Of a DNA stretch of 64,000 bases, positions 16,165 through 25,453 are shown piece after piece. The notes beneath the pieces were generated by a model that saw only the letters and a program-made list of their open reading frames with translations, searched no databases and had not been told where the DNA came from. Position 1 is the stretch's first letter. Each line of letters starts with the position of its first letter. The position numbers were made by a program, and so were the translations under genes. The stretch lies in the NCBI GenBank assembly GCA_020850995.1, contig JADZDP010000107.1, positions 1-64,000 on the forward strand, given 5' to 3'. Source of the stretch: Deltaproteobacteria bacterium (lineage in GTDB: Bacteria; Myxococcota; UBA727; VGSZ01).

Positions 16165-17574
16165 CTACAACGCCACGCGCAGCGCCACGCCCGCGTCGAT
16201 GACCTGCGTGGGCACCACCAGGCCGTTCTCGAGCCCGGGCACGAAGGGCAGCGGGTCGATCTCGAGCCCGAGGCGCATCTCGCCCACCTCACCCCAGTGC
16301 GCGGACACGAAGGTGTTGAAGGTGAGGTAGTTGAGCAGCACGAGCGAGAAGTCGAGCCGGCTGACAACGCTCAGATCGCTCAGGTTTGCGATGGTGGAGA
16401 CCGTGAAGCTCGCCTCGTCCCAGGTCCACGGCCCCTGCAAGAGCGCGTACGCCGCGACGTAGTGGCGCCCCAGATAGAAGGGCGTGAAGCCGCCGTTCAG
16501 CGCCAGCCACGGGTAGAGCTCGGCGCTCTGGTAGCCGGTCTGGTTGAAGAAGTACTCGCCGCCCACGATGACGCTGTCTTGATCGCTGTACTTGAGCGAG
16601 ATGTCGCCGCCCACGACGCCGCGGAAGTACCACTCGCCCTCGGTGTCGACCTCCTCGGGGAACACGCCCTCCTCGAAGTCGAGCTCGCCCTTCCAGTACT
16701 TGCCCTCGAGCCCGCGTTGCAAGGTGCCCTCGGCGCGCAGGTCGAAGAGCCACAGGCCGAAGCTGGCGTCGCCGCCGATCTTCAGCGGTGCGTCCTTGCG
16801 CACCAGCGTGGAGAGCGCGAGCTCCATCTCGCCCACCACGATCTCCGCGCGCGCTGCCACGCCGCTCTGCTCGAGCGAGTCGATGCCGCCGAGCACCCCC
16901 AGCAGGTACAGGTTCCAGCCCAGCGCTTCGAAAGGGAAGTGCAGCTTCAAGAGATCGACGCCGGTGCGCGTGTCGAAGAAGTCGAGCGAGTCGCGCGTGC
17001 TCTGGTTGATGAAGTCGGTGGGGTTCCAGAAGCGGCCGGTGCCCCAGCGGATGCGCTGCTTGCCGGCCGTGAGGTACACGACGCGCCCGAGGTCGAACTT
17101 GATCCACGCCTGGTCGAGCAGGATCTCGAATGGCTTCTGCTCACTGCCGAACAGGTCGGTGTCGCCCTCTTGCACCGTGAAGTCGTAGGTGAGGCGCGCC
17201 TGCGCGAAGCCGCGCACGCGATCGGTGGGGCGCACGTCGAGGTAGGCGTCGAGCAGGCTCGGCGCCGATACCGGCGCTTCGGTGAAGGTCTCGTCCTCGC
17301 GCACGTTGAGGTTGCCACGCAGGAACAAGGTGCCGCCCACGTCGAGGAAGTCGTCGACCTGCTGCAGCACGCTCGGTGTCGTCGCGGGCGCCAGCGCTTC
17401 GCTCACGGGCGCGTCGCCGAAGATGGCGTCGTCGCGCGCGCTGCCTTCGCTGGTGGCGGGCGCATCGTCGGGCGTCGCGTCGGCGTCGCCGAACATCGCC
17501 GCCTCGCGCTCGGCCTTGTCTTGAGCGAGCGCCGGGGCGCCGACGAGCGCGATCGAGATCAGCAGCACACGCAT
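16165..17574 (-). CDS. Outer-membrane beta-barrel protein, porin-like
   Basis: Protein of 469 residues with a cleavable signal peptide (about 1-18, ending Ala-Leu-Ala). An acidic linker (about 19-75, with repeated MFGDAD/IFGDAP-type segments) precedes a C-terminal barrel of alternating hydrophobic and polar strands. The KQRIRWGTGRFWNPTDF stretch is typical of outer-membrane proteins of this kind. It is the last gene of the leftward MarR/ABC operon, with its start 6 nt after the LolA-like stop. It is probably the outer-membrane partner or cargo of the exporter; which one is inference. Confidence 0.75.
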   Translation of the reverse strand: MRVLLISIALVGAPALAQDKAEREAAMFGDADATPDDAPATSEGSARDDAIFGDAPVSEALAPATTPSVLQQVDDFLDVGGTLFLRGNLNVREDETFTEAPVSAPSLLDAYLDVRPTDRVRGFAQARLTYDFTVQEGDTDLFGSEQKPFEILLDQAWIKFDLGRVVYLTAGKQRIRWGTGRFWNPTDFINQSTRDSLDFFDTRTGVDLLKLHFPFEALGWNLYLLGVLGGIDSLEQSGVAARAEIVVGEMELALSTLVRKDAPLKIGGDASFGLWLFDLRAEGTLQRGLEGKYWKGELDFEEGVFPEEVDTEGEWYFRGVVGGDISLKYSDQDSVIVGGEYFFNQTGYQSAELYPWLALNGGFTPFYLGRHYVAAYALLQGPWTWDEASFTVSTIANLSDLSVVSRLDFSLVLLNYLTFNTFVSAHWGEVGEMRLGLEIDPLPFVPGLENGLVVPTQVIDAGVALRVAL

Positions 17575-17579
17575 GGGGC

Positions 17580-18365
17580 TCACCGCGACTTCGACTCGAG
17601 CCAGGCCTTGGTGAACAGGTTGGCGTCGAGCGGCTTGAGGTCCACATCGCGGATGACGATGAGCGAGCTGTTGCCCTTCTCCACCTCGTCGAAGATGCGG
17701 ATCTCGGCCGGAAAGAACACGTCGGCCTTCTTCGACTCCGAGTACACCTTGTTCCACTTCGGGTAGTAGGTGGTGCGCAAGAGCTTGGCCGACAACGCTT
17801 TGTCCTCGCGCTTGAGGATGTTGCCGCTGGCCTTGTCGATCCACAGATCGACGAGCGGATAGGCGACGTCGGCGCCCTCTTTGGCGGTGAGCGAGAGGTG
17901 GTGCGTGTCGAGCTTGCCGAGCTTCTCCTCGCCCACGTACTTGGGCGTGTACTCCACGGCCAGGCGGCTCTCGTCGAAGTCTTGGCGGTTCGAGTTGGTG
18001 CCGCCGATGCGCTCTCGCTCGGTACGGCGCTCCCACTTGCCCACGGTGGGGTCGTAGAAGAACAGGTTCTTGTCGAGGCGCAGGTAGCCCTTGCCGGCCT
18101 CGGTCTTCGGCTTCGTGAACAGGATCATCAGCTTGTCGTCGGCGTCGCGGCGATAGAACGCCACCTCGAAGGCGGTGTCTTCCTTGCCGCGCTCTTTCTG
18201 CTCCAGATACGCGGTCGAGCGGTAGTCGCCGGTGTTCTGCTGCCGATCATCGACGACCGTGAGCATCTGCACCAGCTCCGCCTCGGAGGGCACGGCCAGC
18301 GCGTGCGCCGAGGGGGCGACGGCGGCGACGAACGCCGCGACGACGAAGGACGTGCTTGCTTTCAT
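17580..18365 (-). CDS. LolA-like outer-membrane lipoprotein-sorting protein
   Basis: Periplasmic protein of 261 residues with a signal peptide (about 1-23, ending AHA). The body is a half-barrel LolA-type fold by pattern: DYRSTAYLEQKERG, YRRDADDKLMILFTKP, GKGYLRLDKNLFFYDP and the VDLWIDKASGNILKRED segment. This family carries lipids or lipoproteins across the periplasm and is often encoded beside FtsX-type permeases. The ATG at 18365 has an AGAGGA site, 11 nt after the permease stop. Here it links the inner-membrane ABC complex to the barrel protein downstream. Confidence 0.82.
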   Translation of the reverse strand: MKASTSFVVAAFVAAVAPSAHALAVPSEAELVQMLTVVDDRQQNTGDYRSTAYLEQKERGKEDTAFEVAFYRRDADDKLMILFTKPKTEAGKGYLRLDKNLFFYDPTVGKWERRTERERIGGTNSNRQDFDESRLAVEYTPKYVGEEKLGKLDTHHLSLTAKEGADVAYPLVDLWIDKASGNILKREDKALSAKLLRTTYYPKWNKVYSESKKADVFFPAEIRIFDEVEKGNSSLIVIRDVDLKPLDANLFTKAWLESKSR

Positions 18366-18376
18366 GACGGGTCCTC

Positions 18377-19726
18377 TCATTCCGCGCTCTGCATGGCGGT
18401 GACGGGCGTGATGCGGGCCGCGCGCAGCGACGGCAGGAACGCGGCGAGCGCGCTCACCGCGGTGAGCGTGAGCACAGCGGCCACTACGTCGACGAGGCGG
18501 GGCACCAGGTGCAGCTTGTCGGACAGGAGCACCACGCGGATGGCGTCGATGTCGAGCTGGATGCCGGCAGCGTCCAGCAGCAGCGACGCGAGCGCGCCCA
18601 CCACGCCGCCGGCGCCGGCGGCGAAGATACCGAGCAGCGTCGCCTCGATCATGAACAGCGCCAGCACGCGCCAGCGCTGCATGCCGATGGCGCGCAGCGT
18701 GCCGATCTCGCGGGTGCGCTCGCGCACCGCGATGGTCATGGTGTTGGTGATGCCGATGACGATGACCACGGCGAGCAAGAGCACCAGGAAGAAGCTCACG
18801 GCGCGCAAGCCGGTGATGATCTGGGTGAGGAAGCTGGCCTCGTCTTCCCAGGTGGTGACGTCGAGCTTGGCGCCCGTCCAGTCTTCGTTGGGTACGGTCT
18901 GCAAGAGCTTGATGAAGAAGGGCTGGCCGTCGTGCTCGATCTGCGCATAGCCCTTCTTGTCGAGGTGCGCGCGCAGCTCGTTCATGGCCTCCTCGCTGCG
19001 ATCGATGTCCTTCAGCCAGATCTGCACGGCGCCCGAGACGTCGGGCTTGAGCTGGTAGAGCTCCACCACCGTTTGCTTGGGTACGAAGGACGCCCACGAG
19101 GAGAGCAGGCCGAGGTCGCGCACCACGGCGGCCACCGTGGCCTCCGCGGTGTTGCTCTGACCTTTCAAGGTCTCGGTGCGCAGCGTCACCGCGTCGCCAA
19201 CATCGACCTTGAGGCGCTTGGCGGCGCTGGCGAAGATGACGATGGTGCCAGGCTTCTTGAGCTCGTCGAGTGAGCCCTTGATGCGTTCAGGGTCGGGCGC
19301 GTTCTCGAGGTATTCCTTGGCGGGCGCGAGCTCGAGCAGCGCCAGCGCCTCGCGCTCCTCGTCGATGGCGATGCCATTCAGGCCCGTCTGCACGGTGCCC
19401 TGATCGGAGATGATCTTCCCCCAGCCGCGCAGGCGATCGACGATGCGCACGGCGTCGGGTAGCGCCTCTTTTGCCTCCTGCTTGAGCTGCGAGGTGTTGA
19501 GGATGATGGTCTGCGAGTCTGACGGGGTGCTCTTGTAGTAGCCGCCGATGTTGAGGTGACCCGACGAGATGCTGGTCGACGCGCGGATGAGGTTGTCGAG
19601 CACGCCGCCGGTGAGCGCCAGCATCATCACGAAGAACATCGTGACCAAGAAGAGCGCCGCGCCGAGGAAGATCGTGCGCCGGCGGCTGGCGAGCAGGTTG
19701 TTGAGTGCGATGCGCAGGGTGATCAT
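18377..19726 (-). CDS. FtsX/MacB-type ABC transporter permease
   Basis: Permease of 449 residues: N-terminal MITLRIALNNLLASRRRT and one helix (about 18-42), a periplasmic domain to about 315, and three C-terminal helices (about 325-440). It is encoded 3 nt after the larger permease gene, so both belong to one complex powered by the ATPase at 21792. The C-terminal PSLRAARITPVTAMQ stretch is the family end signature. Confidence 0.88.
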   Translation of the reverse strand: MITLRIALNNLLASRRRTIFLGAALFLVTMFFVMMLALTGGVLDNLIRASTSISSGHLNIGGYYKSTPSDSQTIILNTSQLKQEAKEALPDAVRIVDRLRGWGKIISDQGTVQTGLNGIAIDEEREALALLELAPAKEYLENAPDPERIKGSLDELKKPGTIVIFASAAKRLKVDVGDAVTLRTETLKGQSNTAEATVAAVVRDLGLLSSWASFVPKQTVVELYQLKPDVSGAVQIWLKDIDRSEEAMNELRAHLDKKGYAQIEHDGQPFFIKLLQTVPNEDWTGAKLDVTTWEDEASFLTQIITGLRAVSFFLVLLLAVVIVIGITNTMTIAVRERTREIGTLRAIGMQRWRVLALFMIEATLLGIFAAGAGGVVGALASLLLDAAGIQLDIDAIRVVLLSDKLHLVPRLVDVVAAVLTLTAVSALAAFLPSLRAARITPVTAMQSAE

Positions 19727-19729
19727 GGC

Positions 19730-21781
19730 CTACTCCTTGCCCTGCATGGCGACGACGGGTTGCACGCGCATCGCCAGACGCGCCGGGTAGAGCGTGGCGA
19801 ACACGCCGACGATCAGCGTGGCCACCACGCCCGCCACCACGTTGCTCGCCGTCAACGTTGGATAGAGGCGCGGGCCACCGAACAGCACCTGCAGCACGTC
19901 GGCGGGCGCGGGGATGCCCACCTTCGAGAGCCAGGTGATGAACAGCACGCTGGTGAGCGCGCCCACCACGCCGGCCAGCGCCCCGAGCGTGGCGGTCTCG
20001 AAGGTGATCATGGCGTTGACGAAGCGCTTCTGCGCGCCGATGGCCCGCAGCGTGCCGATCTCGGCGACGCGCTCGAGCGTGGCCATCACCAGTGAGTTGT
20101 TGAGGATGACCGTGGTCACGAGGAACAGGATGAAGATGGCGCCGAGCAGCACGCCCGACACCACCATGGTGAGCTGACCGACGATGCCGGTGGCCGTCTG
20201 CCAGTTGACGGCCTGCAAGCCGAGGGGCGCCACCGCCGCGGAGATCTCGCGTTGCGTCGCTCTCGCCTTGTCGGGGTCCTTCAAGAGCACGGCCGTGGTG
20301 AGCGCGAAGCCCTCGTTGGCGTCCTTGGGATCGAAGGTGAAGCTCTCCTGGCGGTCCACCTTGTCGAGGACCACCTCGGCGGCGCTCTCGGCCACTGCCT
20401 GCACCTCCACCGCGTCGCTGCCGCCAAACAGCGCAGCCTCGGCGTCTTCGCGGTTCACCTCTTTGGCGCCGCTCGCCGCCTTCATCTTGACCAGCTCGGC
20501 GTCGAGGGCGGCGGTGCGCCGGCCGTAGAGCTCACGGAAGGTCATCAGGTCGGTGATCGACAGCGCGCTCGCGATGTCGGAGCTCTCGAGCCCCTCGATG
20601 ACGTAGATGCCCCACACCTTCACGTTGATGGAGCGCAGGTAGCCGCTCTTGGTGAACGAGGTCAGCGTGATGGTGTCGCCCACCTGGAAGGGGTAGAGCT
20701 GCACGCGCGCCGCGATGACGTCGTAGAACATCTGGTAGCGGCGCTCGAAGTTGGTGTCGTCCATGGTGAGGAAGTCGACCAGCAAGGGCGCCAGCTCGCC
20801 CGGCGGCTTGCCCAGCTCGGCGGCGATGGAGGCCGTCACCACGGGCAGGTCCTTGGGCGGCAGCATGTACACCAGGCGCGGCGACGCGCGACGCGCCTTG
20901 GCGAGCGTGTCTTGCAAGGTCTTGTTGGCGGCGATGGTCTGGCCCTTGACGAGCTCGTTGTGGATGGTGTCGAGGTGCATGGCCACCGCGAACTTGAGGC
21001 GGCGGTCGAGGAAGGCCTGGCCCACCAGCACGCCGCGAGTGCCGCTCGGCACGTACTCGCCGTCGACGATCTTGATGCGCTTGAAGGTCTGCTTGAAACC
21101 GTCGAGGTCGGTGCCCACCAAGCGCAGGTAGAACTGGTTGCCCTGCTCGCCGAGCGGCGCGAGCTTGGTGTCGAGCCAGTCGAGCGTGGCCAAGGGGTCG
21201 GTGGTCATGCCCGCCCACAGCTCGTCCGACAACGCGCGCGCCAGCACCTCGCCGGCACCGTTGTTCTCCGAGGCCGCTACCGCAGCCTGCTTCTGCTGCT
21301 GGTCCTGCAACACGCGCGCGATGGTGCGCACGCGATCGGCCAGCAGCATCACGTTGGCGGCGTCGTTTCCCTTGACCGCCTCGCGCAGCGCGTTGAGGGT
21401 GCGATCGAGGTCGCCGGGCGATGCCACCGCCGCGTTGGCGATGCCCATGGGCACCACGCCGGCCACGTTGTCCACCTTGAGCACGGCGTCGCGCACGGGG
21501 CCGTAGCTGTCGATCTCGCCGATGTCCTCGGTGCCGAAACCGATGCCGCCGAGCAGCGCCAGCGAGTCCTTGGCGTCTTTGCTGTAGATCTGCACGTCGC
21601 CGGCGATGGACTCCACCAGGCTGGCGCGCGTCGCGCGCGTCACGCTGTCGAGCACCGCCAGCGAGGTCACCACCAGGAAAGTGCCGAAGGCCAACAGGCC
21701 GCCCACGATGAGCGACTTGGTGCGGTGCGCGAGCAGGCTCTGCACGCCGAGCTGGAGCAAGAGCTTGATGACGGCTGTCAT
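19730..21781 (-). CDS. Large FtsX/MacB-type ABC transporter permease
   Basis: Permease of 683 residues, much longer than its partner. The N-terminal helix (about 20-45) is followed by a periplasmic domain of nearly 500 residues, against about 270 in the partner, then three C-terminal helices and the YPARLAMRVQPVVAM end. The extra periplasmic part includes charged helical stretches and may dock the LolA-like protein. The ATG at 21781 has a GAGGA site; the frame is open 23 codons above it. The gene lies 10 nt after the ATPase gene. Confidence 0.87.
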   Translation of the reverse strand: MTAVIKLLLQLGVQSLLAHRTKSLIVGGLLAFGTFLVVTSLAVLDSVTRATRASLVESIAGDVQIYSKDAKDSLALLGGIGFGTEDIGEIDSYGPVRDAVLKVDNVAGVVPMGIANAAVASPGDLDRTLNALREAVKGNDAANVMLLADRVRTIARVLQDQQQKQAAVAASENNGAGEVLARALSDELWAGMTTDPLATLDWLDTKLAPLGEQGNQFYLRLVGTDLDGFKQTFKRIKIVDGEYVPSGTRGVLVGQAFLDRRLKFAVAMHLDTIHNELVKGQTIAANKTLQDTLAKARRASPRLVYMLPPKDLPVVTASIAAELGKPPGELAPLLVDFLTMDDTNFERRYQMFYDVIAARVQLYPFQVGDTITLTSFTKSGYLRSINVKVWGIYVIEGLESSDIASALSITDLMTFRELYGRRTAALDAELVKMKAASGAKEVNREDAEAALFGGSDAVEVQAVAESAAEVVLDKVDRQESFTFDPKDANEGFALTTAVLLKDPDKARATQREISAAVAPLGLQAVNWQTATGIVGQLTMVVSGVLLGAIFILFLVTTVILNNSLVMATLERVAEIGTLRAIGAQKRFVNAMITFETATLGALAGVVGALTSVLFITWLSKVGIPAPADVLQVLFGGPRLYPTLTASNVVAGVVATLIVGVFATLYPARLAMRVQPVVAMQGKE

Positions 21782-21791
21782 GATTGCGTCC

Positions 21792-22535
21792 TCACGCGTG
21801 CGCCGCGGCGGCTCGATCGGCGTTGGTGTCCGCCGACGGCCGCGCGCCATGACCGTCGTCGACGATGCGCCCGTCGTGCACGCGGATGACGCGCGAGGCG
21901 AGCTTCATGACGGCGGCGTCGTGGGTGGAGAACAGGAAGGTGGTGCCCTCGGTCTGGTTCAGCTCGCGCATGAGCTGCAAGATGGAGTTGCCGGTCACGC
22001 TGTCGAGGTTGGCAGTGGGCTCGTCGGCAAGCACCAGCTTGGGCTTGGTCACCAGGGCGCGCGCGATGGCCACGCGCTGGCGTTGTCCGCCGGAAAGCTC
22101 GGTGGGGCGATGGTTGACGTACTTCCCCAAGCCGACCCGCTCGAGCATGGCCACCACCTGCGCGTGCCGCTCGCTGCCCGTCATCTTGTGCTGCAGCAAC
22201 AGCGGCAGCTCGACGTTCTGCGCCACCGTCAAGACCGGCACCAGGTTGAAGCTCTGGAAGATGAAGCCGAGGTTGAACAGGCGCAGCTCGGTGAGCTCAC
22301 GATCGCTGAGCTCGCCCGTGGAGCGGCCGTTCATCAGCACCGTGCCCTCGCTCGGCACGTCGACGCAGCCGATCAGGTTCAACAGCGTGGTCTTGCCGCT
22401 GCCCGAGGGTCCGGCGATGGAGGCGAACTCGCCCCGGTCGAAGCTCAGGTCGATGCCGTGCAGCGCGCGCACCGAGACCTTGCCCAGCGGGTAGTCCTTG
22501 ATGACGCCCCGCAGCTCTACGATGTGTCCGCTCAT
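21792..22535 (-). CDS. LolD/MacB-type ABC transporter ATPase
   Basis: ATPase of 247 residues with Walker A GPSGSGKTT at 42-50, a Q-loop (FIFQSFNLVPVLT), signature LSGGQRQRVAIARAL, Walker B LVLADEPTANLD and the H-loop STHD. These are all features of the LolD/MacB family, which powers lipoprotein release or efflux with FtsX-type permeases. Its ATG overlaps the stop of the MarR gene (ATGA), so regulator and transporter are co-expressed. A short Ala/Asp-rich C-terminal tail (about 228-247) is dispensable-looking. Confidence 0.93.
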   Translation of the reverse strand: MSGHIVELRGVIKDYPLGKVSVRALHGIDLSFDRGEFASIAGPSGSGKTTLLNLIGCVDVPSEGTVLMNGRSTGELSDRELTELRLFNLGFIFQSFNLVPVLTVAQNVELPLLLQHKMTGSERHAQVVAMLERVGLGKYVNHRPTELSGGQRQRVAIARALVTKPKLVLADEPTANLDSVTGNSILQLMRELNQTEGTTFLFSTHDAAVMKLASRVIRVHDGRIVDDGHGARPSADTNADRAAAAHA

Positions 22536-23056
22536 GGCTCAGCCTCCGTGTCCTTCGATTCCTTCGAGGTGTGCGTGGTTGCGGCGGGCTCGCCGACCTT
22601 GGCCTCGAGCTCGTCCACCACGCGCCGGATCACCCGCCGCAGCTCGGCGCGCGTCTCCGCTTGGATGTGCTCGAGGCCCGCGCGTAGCTCGCGGTAGCGC
22701 GCCTTCATCAGCCGCTCCACCAATTTCTTGCCAGCGACCGTCAGCTCCACGCTTTTTTGGCGGCGGTCGGACGGGTCCTCGGTGCGGCTCACCAGCCCCT
22801 GCTCTACCAGGCGTTGCACCAAGCTCGAGGTGGCGCTCACCGAGTGGCCCAGGCATTGGGCCAGATCTCCGACACCTTGGGGCCCCTCGAACATCAAAAC
22901 GTGCACCGCCGACACCTGGGCCATGGTCATGCCCGTGTCGGACAGGGTGCGCAGCGACTCCGCGCCGCGGCTGATGCGCATCGACAGGCCGATCCAGGCC
23001 ATGAGGAGCCGGGCCAGCTCGTCGACGTCGCCGCCAGGGGTTTCCCTTCTTGGCAT
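22532..23056 (-). CDS. MarR-family transcriptional regulator
   Basis: DNA-binding regulator of 174 residues. The winged helix spans about 55-125: VGDLAQCLGHSVSATSSLVQRL as helix-turn-helix, then the EDPSDRRQKSVELT wing, typical of MarR. The C-terminus is a long helix for dimerisation. As first gene of the ABC/LolA/porin operon it most likely represses the operon and is released by a small ligand, perhaps a substrate of the exporter. AGGA precedes the ATG. Confidence 0.9.
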   Translation of the reverse strand: MPRRETPGGDVDELARLLMAWIGLSMRISRGAESLRTLSDTGMTMAQVSAVHVLMFEGPQGVGDLAQCLGHSVSATSSLVQRLVEQGLVSRTEDPSDRRQKSVELTVAGKKLVERLMKARYRELRAGLEHIQAETRAELRRVIRRVVDELEAKVGEPAATTHTSKESKDTEAEP

Positions 23057-23060
23057 GTGA

Positions 23061-23099
23061 CATTCCTAACCATCGTACTATTCGTCGGCAAGAACTATT
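23061..23099. promoter_or_regulatory. A+T-rich control region between MarR and hpf genes
   Basis: This is an unusually A+T-rich patch for the window, directly upstream of the MarR start. ACTATT occurs twice in direct orientation at 23077-23082 and 23094-23099, 17 bp apart, so both could face the same side of the helix. Leftward, a TTGCCG/TAGGAA pair with 17-nt spacing is present but would start very near the ATG. It is a candidate operator and promoter only. Confidence 0.35.
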
Positions 23100-23226
23100 T
23101 CGCGGATCGCAGCGAATTCAGGGCCCTGCGGGGCGTGAATCACCCTGGTCCCTGTTCGTGCATGGGGGGTAGCCTTGCCAAAGCGGCGGGCCGATCACCC
23201 CGTCGGACACTGCCCCCGGAGGACGA

Positions 23227-23784
23227 ATGCAGGTCTCGGTGACGTTCCGCCACATGGATGCCACGGACGCGCTCAAGAGCTTCGCGGCCGACAAGGTCGC
23301 TCGCATCGAGAAGTACATGCACAGCCCCACCGACGCCCACGTGGTGCTGTCGGTGGAGCGCGGCCACCTGCACCGGGCCGAGATCAACCTCACGGCCAAC
23401 GGCATTCGCATCCGCGGGCAGGAGACCTCGGAGGACATGTACGGCTCCATCGACGGGGCCACGCAGAAGATCGAGCGCCAGCTCAAGAAGTGGAAGAACA
23501 AGCTCGCCAGCCACAAGCCGCGCGAGGGCCACTTCATGAAGGTCAGCCACGGCGTCATCGCGGCGCACGAGCCCGAGGCGATGGCGCCCGAGGCTGCCCC
23601 GGTGATCGTGCAGCGCCAAGAGGTCGACGCGCGACCCATGTCGCTCGACGAGGCGGTCATGCAGATGGAGCTGCTCCACGAGGAGTTCCACGTCTTCATC
23701 AACGCCCACACTAACGCCATGAACGTGCTGTACCGCCGCGCCGACGGTGGCTTTGGCGTCATCGAGCCGCCGATGCGGCACTGA
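23227..23784 (+). CDS. hpf: Ribosome hibernation-promoting factor, long form
   Basis: Protein of 185 residues. The N-terminal domain (1-100) has the HPF/RaiA beta-alpha fold: VSVTFRHMDATDALKSFAADK, then YGSIDGATQKIERQLKKWKNKL. A linker of about 25 residues leads to a C-terminal dimerisation domain (about 127-185; RPMSLDEAVMQMELLHEEFHVFIN). Long HPF dimerises idle 70S ribosomes into 100S. The strong GGAGG site supports the ATG. It opens the rightward block with ptsN and hprK, a neighbourhood common in proteobacteria. Confidence 0.93.
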   Translation: MQVSVTFRHMDATDALKSFAADKVARIEKYMHSPTDAHVVLSVERGHLHRAEINLTANGIRIRGQETSEDMYGSIDGATQKIERQLKKWKNKLASHKPREGHFMKVSHGVIAAHEPEAMAPEAAPVIVQRQEVDARPMSLDEAVMQMELLHEEFHVFINAHTNAMNVLYRRADGGFGVIEPPMRH

Positions 23785-23865
23785 CCGAGCCCACGGCTCC
23801 CGTGCATCGGCGCTGATTCGCGCAGGACCCGGCCACCAAGTCTACCGCCCCGGCGCGTGCCCGTC

Positions 23866-23886
23866 GGGAGGGATCGGCGCCCTCCC
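23866..23886 (+). terminator. Hairpin with T-rich tail between hpf and ptsN
   Basis: GGGAGGG (23866-23872) and CCCTCCC (23880-23886) pair perfectly across 7 nt and are followed by a T-rich stretch (TTCGTTGGTGTTGC). It fits a weak intrinsic terminator about 80 nt after hpf and would partly separate hpf from ptsN. Confidence 0.5.
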
Positions 23887-23960
23887 TTCGTTGGTGTTGC
23901 TCACCGAACCGCGCAGCGCTAAGCGGGCGCAGCACGTTAGTGCCGCCGGGACGGTGACGC

Positions 23961-24440
23961 ATGAAGCTCGTCGACATCCTTGAGCCCGGCCGCATCGTCC
24001 ATCGGCTTACGGCGACCACCAAGTCCGCTGCGCTGCGCGAGCTGGTGCAGCGCGGCGTGGTGCCTCCCGAGGCCAACACCGAGCTCGGCGTGGCCGACGA
24101 GGAGCAGATCGTGCGCGTGCTCGAGGAGCGCGAGCGGCTCGGCTCCACTGGCATCAAGGACGGGTTGGCCATCCCGCACGGCAAGCTCGAGCGCCTCGAT
24201 CAGATCGTCGCGTGCTTGGGCCTGGCGCCGCAGGGCATCGACTTCGGCGCGCTCGATGGGCAGCCCTCGCGCATCTTCATCGTCTTGCTAGCACCCGAGA
24301 GCGCCGGCGGCCTGCACTTGAAGGCGCTGGCGCGCATCTCGCGCGTGTTCTCCGACTCGTCGCTCCACAAGCGGCTCCTCGACGCTCCCGACGTCGACAC
24401 GGTGTGGAGCACCATCACCACCGAGGACCAGCGCTACTGA
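23961..24440 (+). CDS. ptsN: PTS EIIA-Ntr type phosphocarrier
   Basis: Protein of 159 residues of the PTS IIA (mannitol/fructose/Ntr) family. The phosphoryl-accepting His73 lies in GLAIPHGKLE. LKALARISRVFSDSSLHKRLL is the usual C-terminal helical signature. EIIA-Ntr takes phosphate from HPr-type proteins and regulates other proteins rather than moving sugar. It stands between hpf and hprK; ptsH and ptsI lie 9 kb downstream, so the whole relay is local. The ribosome site is weak (GGGA, long spacing). Confidence 0.92.
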   Translation: MKLVDILEPGRIVHRLTATTKSAALRELVQRGVVPPEANTELGVADEEQIVRVLEERERLGSTGIKDGLAIPHGKLERLDQIVACLGLAPQGIDFGALDGQPSRIFIVLLAPESAGGLHLKALARISRVFSDSSLHKRLLDAPDVDTVWSTITTEDQRY

Positions 24441-24477
24441 CGCGCGACCGCGCCACGAGCGCGGCCGGAGGGGTGCG

Positions 24478-25431
<954 letters not shown>

Positions 25432-25432
25432 C

Positions 25433-25453
25433 ATGGGCCCCTTGGCCCCATGA
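25433..25453 (+). CDS. Possible six-codon leader peptide
   Basis: An ATG at 25433 follows GGAG by 5 nt and encodes Met-Gly-Pro-Leu-Ala-Pro before a TGA at 25451-25453. That stop overlaps the ATG of the next gene (ATGA at 25450). The large gene has no ribosome site of its own, and its start lies in a near-palindrome (25432-25452). Ribosomes finishing this mini-frame could therefore restart on it. Translation is unproven. Confidence 0.35.
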   Translation: MGPLAP

